DNA of 17,224 bases, taken from the NCBI GenBank assembly GCA_964354135.1, contig CAYGZA010000113.1, positions 1 to 17,224 of the forward strand, in the 5' to 3' direction. The stretch comes from CAYGZA01 sp964354135. GTDB taxonomy: Bacteria > Planctomycetota > Planctomycetia > Pirellulales > Thermoguttaceae. Position 1 is the stretch's first letter. Every line of letters starts with the position of its first letter. Position numbers and translations under genes: made by a program. Positions 14,069 to 17,224 of this stretch are shown here, piece after piece. Below the pieces are notes generated by a model. That model was not told the DNA's origin, made no database searches, and saw only the letters and a list, made by a program, of their open reading frames with translations.

Positions 14069-14507
14069 GTTGATTCCACCTCGCCGACCCTGCGGTCAGC
14101 AGCGCAAGACGAAGGCACGACGCTCCCTGCGGCTCCGCCGGCAGCCCTCGATACTCTCTGCCGCGGAGCGGAGATGCGTCTCTCTCAAAGAGTCTGGCAA
14201 ATTCTTCGCCGCTCGGCAACCAGAAAAGTTTAACAACCGCCGGTTGCTTGGCCGTTAGTCAAGTCCGCACAAGAGGTTATGGAATCGAAAAAAGTCTGAA
14301 GTTTTCCGACGGCTCGGCCGACACTGTTTCGGCACTTCAGCCCCCCAGACGCGCCCCGGCCCGCACCGATAACCCAGATCGCACAATCGCCACAAAACGC
14401 AAACTCGCCGAGCGCAATAGCCCCCGCACCACGCCCCACGGGGCACTGTATACCGGTAAGGGTCATCCAGTTGACTCCACCTGGCCCAATATGTAGTGTT
14501 TACGGGT
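14069..14507. other. Intergenic stretch upstream of the YTV gene
   Basis: No protein with recognisable features is seen in either strand; short open frames here lack ribosome sites and family motifs. The part near 14220-14320 is locally AT-richer and includes a minus-strand TTGACT (14257-14262), but no well-spaced -10 box could be paired with it. The YTV promoter is probably here. The missing 3' part of the mvhD-like gene was looked for here and not found. Confidence 0.5.
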
Positions 14508-14670
14508 ATGGAAGACTACCCGCGGACTGTTTTGGAGTTGGAGGACAGGTTTCCCACGGAGGAAGCCTGCCGGGAGTATTTCGTGCAAGTGCGTTGGCCG
14601 GACGGATTCGTCCGCCCACGCTGCCGGGACCGTGGAGGTTGGCCAGCCACGCGCGGCCGAATCATTTGGG
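14508..14670 (+). pseudogene. IS1595-family transposase, N-terminal remnant
   Basis: From MEDYPRTVLELEDRFPTEEA (ATG 14508) through CREYFVQVRWPDGFVRPRC the translation follows the N-terminus of IS1595-type transposases, which carry a zinc ribbon after RWPDGF. Here the first zinc Cys is replaced (RPRC instead of CPRC), and similarity fades after GWPATRGR, near 14660. The rest of the transposase and the DDE/DDN catalytic residues are absent. GTAGTGTTT occurs both just before the ATG (14493-14501) and at 14724-14732, perhaps IS-end debris. It lies immediately beyond the break in the mvhD-like gene. Confidence 0.8.
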
Positions 14671-14704
14671 TGCAACCGGCTTCGCTCTCGCGAAGGCGGA
14701 GCGT

Positions 14705-14869
14705 TCAAAGGGCTAGACTCCAGGTAGTGTTTTGGAGAATGCGTGCGTGCGGGTACAATCGCGCGGTCTCGTGCTTGATGCGGGCCGTGCCGGCCAGGTC
14801 CGCCGCCCGGTACGAGCACCAGTTGCACAGAAAACCGATGATTCGCGGCTCAAACGTGTCCTGACTCAT
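14705..14869 (-). pseudogene. mvhD: Truncated mvhD-like hydrogenase/Hdr delta subunit
   Basis: The 54-codon frame begins MSQDTFEPRIIGFLCNWCSY and continues RAADLAGTARIKH, the hallmark N-terminus of MvhD-family iron-sulfur proteins (CNWCSY...ADLAG), which deliver electrons to HdrA. After residue 33 similarity stops; the remaining 21 residues are unrelated and end at TGA. The expected MCSGRV and GCHPGDCHY segments of a roughly 140-aa MvhD are missing, and I do not find them in 14069-14704 on the minus strand. The start lies 57 bases after the hdrA stop, behind GGGAGG, so it was the next gene of the hdr operon. IS1595 debris lies immediately beyond the break. Confidence 0.8.
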
Positions 14870-14926
14870 GAGAGCGACATCCTCCCGAGAAAAACCAAGG
14901 ACGCCAAGGCGGCCCTGGGCAGAGGG

Positions 14927-16981
14927 TTACGCAGGAACAGGCTGGGGCTTTCGCTTGGCGGGGCGGGGCTCCTCGGCCTTGGCGGGCTGTAGGGGGCGGG
15001 CGGGGAGTCTCGCGTCCCACAGCGCCCCTTCGATCTCGGCGAAGATCTGAGCGTCGGTGAAGTGGGCCCCGGTGATCACCCCGGCGGGGCAAGCGCTCAC
15101 GCAGGTGCCGCAACCCTTGCACAACGCCGTGATCACGCGGCTGGCTTGCTTTTCCGCGTCGTATTCGATGGCGTTGAAGGGGCACAAGTTGTTGCACACC
15201 CGGCAGCCGGAGCAGCGATCCTCGTCGATCGAGGCCACGATGGGCTCGATCAACACCGTGCCCTTGGCGATCATTCCTGCAATGCGGGCAGCCGCCGCCG
15301 CTCCCTGGGCCACGGAAGCGGGAATGTCCTTGGGGCCTTGGCAGGCGCCGGCGACGAACACGCCGTCGGTCATCGTGGCGACCGGATCGAGCTTGGGGTG
15401 GCGCTCGGTGTACCAGCCGGCCGTGCCGCACGAGATGCCGCACTTCAGGCCCGTTTCCTTGGCATCGGCCTGCGGCTCCAGGGCGCCCATGAGAATCACC
15501 ATGTCCACCGGGATGCGGCGCTGGCGGCCGACCAGCGTGTCCTCGACCTGGACGATGAGCTTTCCTTCCTCGGAAGGCTGCCGCCCGGCGTCGGTCACTT
15601 CGGCCACCTTGCCGCGGACGAAGATCATCCCTTCCTCCAAGAGCCGCTGGTAGAACTCCTCGTATCCCTTGAAGTTGGTCCGCATGTCGATGTAGAAGGC
15701 ATAGACCTTGGCGCCGGTCTTTTCCAGCACCAGGTGCCCGAACTTCAGCGCTGCCATGCAGCAGACGCTCGAGCAGTACTCGTTGTGGTGTGCGTCGCGG
15801 CTGCCGACGCAGTGGACGATCGCCACCGATTCCGGCTCGGTCTTCCCGTCGCGCAGCACGATCTTGCCGTTGGTGGGCCCGGCCGCATTGCAGAGCCGCT
15901 CGAACTCCATGTTCGTGTAGACGTTCGCGAGCCGCCCGTAGCCGTACTGTGGAATGCGCTTGCAGTCGAAGAGCTTCCAGCCGGTCGCGATGACGATGTT
16001 GCCGACTTCCAGGTCGACAACCTGGTCCGCCTGATCGAAGTCGATCGCGCCGGTGGGGCACGTTTTCTCGCAAACGCGGCACTTCTGCCGCTGGAAGTAG
16101 ATGCACGAGCCGGTGTCGATCACCGGCGTCCGGGGGACCGCTTGGGGAAAGGGCGTGTAGATGGACTTGCGGAGCCCCATGCCGACCTCGAAGCCGGTGT
16201 CGGGCACTTTGCTCGGGCACTTCTCGATGCAGATGCCGCAGCCGGTGCAGGCCGCGTCGTTGACGAAGCGGGCCTTCTTGCGGACCTTCACCTTGAAGTT
16301 GCCCACCGAGCCGCTCACTTCTTCCAGTTCCGCGTAGGTCAGCATGGTGACGTTTTCGTGCTGGCCCACTTCGGACATCTTGGGCGTGAGAATGCAGGCC
16401 GAGCAATCGAGCGTGGGGAAGGTCTTGTCGAACTGGGCCATGTGGCCGCCGATGCTCGGCTCGCGCTCAACCAGGTAGACGTGGTGGCCGGCGTCGGCCA
16501 ATTCGAGCGTGGCCTGCAAGCCGGCGATGCCGCCGCCCACGACCAGCGTGGCGGGCTTGACCTTGACGTACATCGGCTCCAGCGGTTGCTGCTCGACGAC
16601 CCGCCGAACCGCGGCCGAGACCAGGGCCTTGACCTTTTCGGTCGCCGCGGCCTTGTCCTTGGTGACCCAGGAGACGTGCTCGCGAACGTTGCACATGTGG
16701 AAGAGATAAGGATTCATGCCGGCGTTCTGGCACGCCCGGCGGAAGGTCTTCTCGTGCAGGTGCGGCGAGCAAGCGGCAACCACGACCCGGCTGAGGCCCT
16801 CCTTCTTGATGTCGTCCTCGATCATCTGTTGCCCCAGCGAGGAGCACATAAACTTGTAGTCCCGCGAGACGGCCACGTCCTTGAGGTTCGCGCCGGCCCA
16901 CCGGGCGACCTCCTCGACGTCCACCGTCCCGGCGATGTTGCTCCCGCAGTGACAAACGTAAACGCCGACTTTCTCGGCCAT
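14927..16981 (-). CDS. hdrA: HdrA-family iron-sulfur flavoprotein
   Basis: The 684-aa protein matches heterodisulfide reductase subunit A. Residues 1-140 form the N-terminal domain (GVYVCHCGSNI, VVAACSPHLHEKTF). The FAD Rossmann motif is GGGIAGLQAT (149-158), followed by LDCSACILTPKM (191-202). Ferredoxin-type clusters are Cys245/248/251/255 (CTGCGICIEKCP), Cys293/301/304/308 (CRVCEKTCP), Cys590/593/596/600 (CSGCRVCNNLCP) and Cys621/624/627/631 (CKGCGTCVSACP). YCSSVCCMAALK (402-413) is also conserved. In methanogens HdrA performs flavin-based electron bifurcation with MvhD; bacterial homologues serve in redox complexes with ferredoxin, NAD or hydrogenase partners. A GGGAGAA ribosome site precedes the ATG. 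The operon order is an unidentified gene, hdrA, then broken mvhD. The C-terminal Pro/Lys tail (from 655) is a lineage extra. Confidence 0.95.
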   Translation of the reverse strand: MAEKVGVYVCHCGSNIAGTVDVEEVARWAGANLKDVAVSRDYKFMCSSLGQQMIEDDIKKEGLSRVVVAACSPHLHEKTFRRACQNAGMNPYLFHMCNVREHVSWVTKDKAAATEKVKALVSAAVRRVVEQQPLEPMYVKVKPATLVVGGGIAGLQATLELADAGHHVYLVEREPSIGGHMAQFDKTFPTLDCSACILTPKMSEVGQHENVTMLTYAELEEVSGSVGNFKVKVRKKARFVNDAACTGCGICIEKCPSKVPDTGFEVGMGLRKSIYTPFPQAVPRTPVIDTGSCIYFQRQKCRVCEKTCPTGAIDFDQADQVVDLEVGNIVIATGWKLFDCKRIPQYGYGRLANVYTNMEFERLCNAAGPTNGKIVLRDGKTEPESVAIVHCVGSRDAHHNEYCSSVCCMAALKFGHLVLEKTGAKVYAFYIDMRTNFKGYEEFYQRLLEEGMIFVRGKVAEVTDAGRQPSEEGKLIVQVEDTLVGRQRRIPVDMVILMGALEPQADAKETGLKCGISCGTAGWYTERHPKLDPVATMTDGVFVAGACQGPKDIPASVAQGAAAAARIAGMIAKGTVLIEPIVASIDEDRCSGCRVCNNLCPFNAIEYDAEKQASRVITALCKGCGTCVSACPAGVITGAHFTDAQIFAEIEGALWDARLPARPLQPAKAEEPRPAKRKPQPVPA

Positions 16982-16999
16982 GTTGATTCTCCCGTCAAA

Positions 17000-17137
17000 T
17001 CCAAATGACTAATGACGAAAGTCAAATGTCGAAGGAATGACGAAGCACGAAGCCCGAAGAAGGGGGCCTGCCGCTCGCCGTTTCGTGCTTCGTCATTCGA
17101 CATTCCTTCGTCATTTGTCCTTCGACATTCGACCTTG
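17000..17137. repeat. Heptad hairpin element 5 (GACGAAG class) inside the hdr operon
   Basis: The left arm uses units such as GACTAAT, GACGAAA, GTCAAAT, GTCGAAG, GACGAAG, CACGAAG, CCCGAAG. The right arm uses CTTCGTC, ATTCGAC, CTTCGTC, ATTTGTC, CTTCGAC, ATTCGAC. AATGACGAAGCACGAA (17036-17051) pairs perfectly with TTCGTGCTTCGTCATT (17082-17097). The loop is GC-rich. It fills the interval between the upstream partial gene and hdrA and would form a hairpin in the shared mRNA. Confidence 0.9.
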
Positions 17138-17139
17138 TC

Positions 17140-17224
17140 TTACTTCGCCTCCGCCTCCAGCGCCCCCAACTTCGCTTTAAGCACCGGCTTGGCGGCCACA
17201 AGCTCCTTGCCGAAGCCCAGCCGG
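17140..17224 (-). CDS. 3' end of the gene upstream of hdrA (possibly hdrB)
   Basis: The last 27 codons read RLGFGKELVAAKPVLKAKLG then ALEAEAK and a TAA stop at 17140-17142. No cysteine motif falls in this fragment, so identity rests on position: hdrB or hdrC commonly precede hdrA. The gene starts outside the window. Confidence 0.5.
   Translation of the reverse strand, partial: RLGFGKELVAAKPVLKAKLGALEAEAK

Noticed and set aside
11393..14233. A 946-codon plus-strand open frame
   Set aside because: It lies antisense to the BRCT-MerR-TPR and YTV genes, which have clear domains; high GC removes stops on the opposite strand. Its His/Arg/Leu-rich translation has no motif.
14230..14466. A 78-codon minus-strand frame as a gene or as the missing part of mvhD
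   Set aside because: It contains none of the MvhD cysteine motifs, no clear ribosome site, and is Gly/Ala-rich as expected of random GC-rich DNA.
15062..17008. A 648-codon plus-strand open frame
   Set aside because: It is the antisense shadow of hdrA, whose flavin and Fe-S motifs are unmistakable.

Overview
The window looks like a planctomycete chromosome segment, probably from the Pirellulales or a relative. The reasons are the high GC content, a secreted YTV-type cell-wall protein with Tyr/Val/Pro and Cys-containing repeats, a secreted HEAT-repeat protein, a BRCT-MerR-TPR regulator fusion, an N-terminal fragment of an IS1595-type transposase, and many short intergenic repeats. Genus cannot be told from sequence alone. 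Nearly everything is on the minus strand; the one clear plus-strand gene is 8502-9719.

Region 1 (about 1-5750, minus strand) is a compact cassette resembling part of a prophage or domesticated phage. In transcription order it holds a small HTH/zinc-ribbon protein, a permuted-papain (YiiX-like) peptidase, a membrane-anchored trypsin-like protease coupled to it by an ATGA overlap, a severed coding tail, a 233-aa unknown, a small membrane/coiled-coil protein, a ParB-like protein, and an ABC-type ATPase fused to a GNAT domain that resembles phage Mu Mom-like proteins. The cassette probably continues beyond position 1.

Region 2 (5751-11114) holds ordinary chromosomal genes: an HD phosphohydrolase with a good terminator, a membrane-anchored EEP-fold protein with a degraded active site, a MoaB-type molybdopterin protein divergent from the HEAT-repeat gene, and a multi-pass membrane protein. 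Region 3 (11115-14068) holds the BRCT-MerR-TPR fusion and the YTV protein.

Region 4 (14069-17224) is the end of a heterodisulfide-reductase-like operon: the 3' end of an upstream gene (possibly hdrB), a complete hdrA, then an mvhD-like gene that is recognisable for only about 33 residues before it breaks. Debris of an IS1595-type transposase lies just beyond the break.

The most unusual feature is a family of repeats built on exact seven-base units (heptads). Five have two complementary arms and should fold into hairpins (37-120, 774-882, 1301-1380, 1956-2165, 17000-17137), and one is single-armed (3313-3354). Three different heptad vocabularies are used, and the two arms of each element always share the same one. 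The elements sit at or inside gene ends: one is translated in frame inside the ABC ATPase, three supply the stop codon of the adjacent gene, one separates the upstream gene from hdrA, and one coincides with a 100-base assembly gap. Cyanobacterial heptanucleotide STRR repeats are the nearest described parallel I know.
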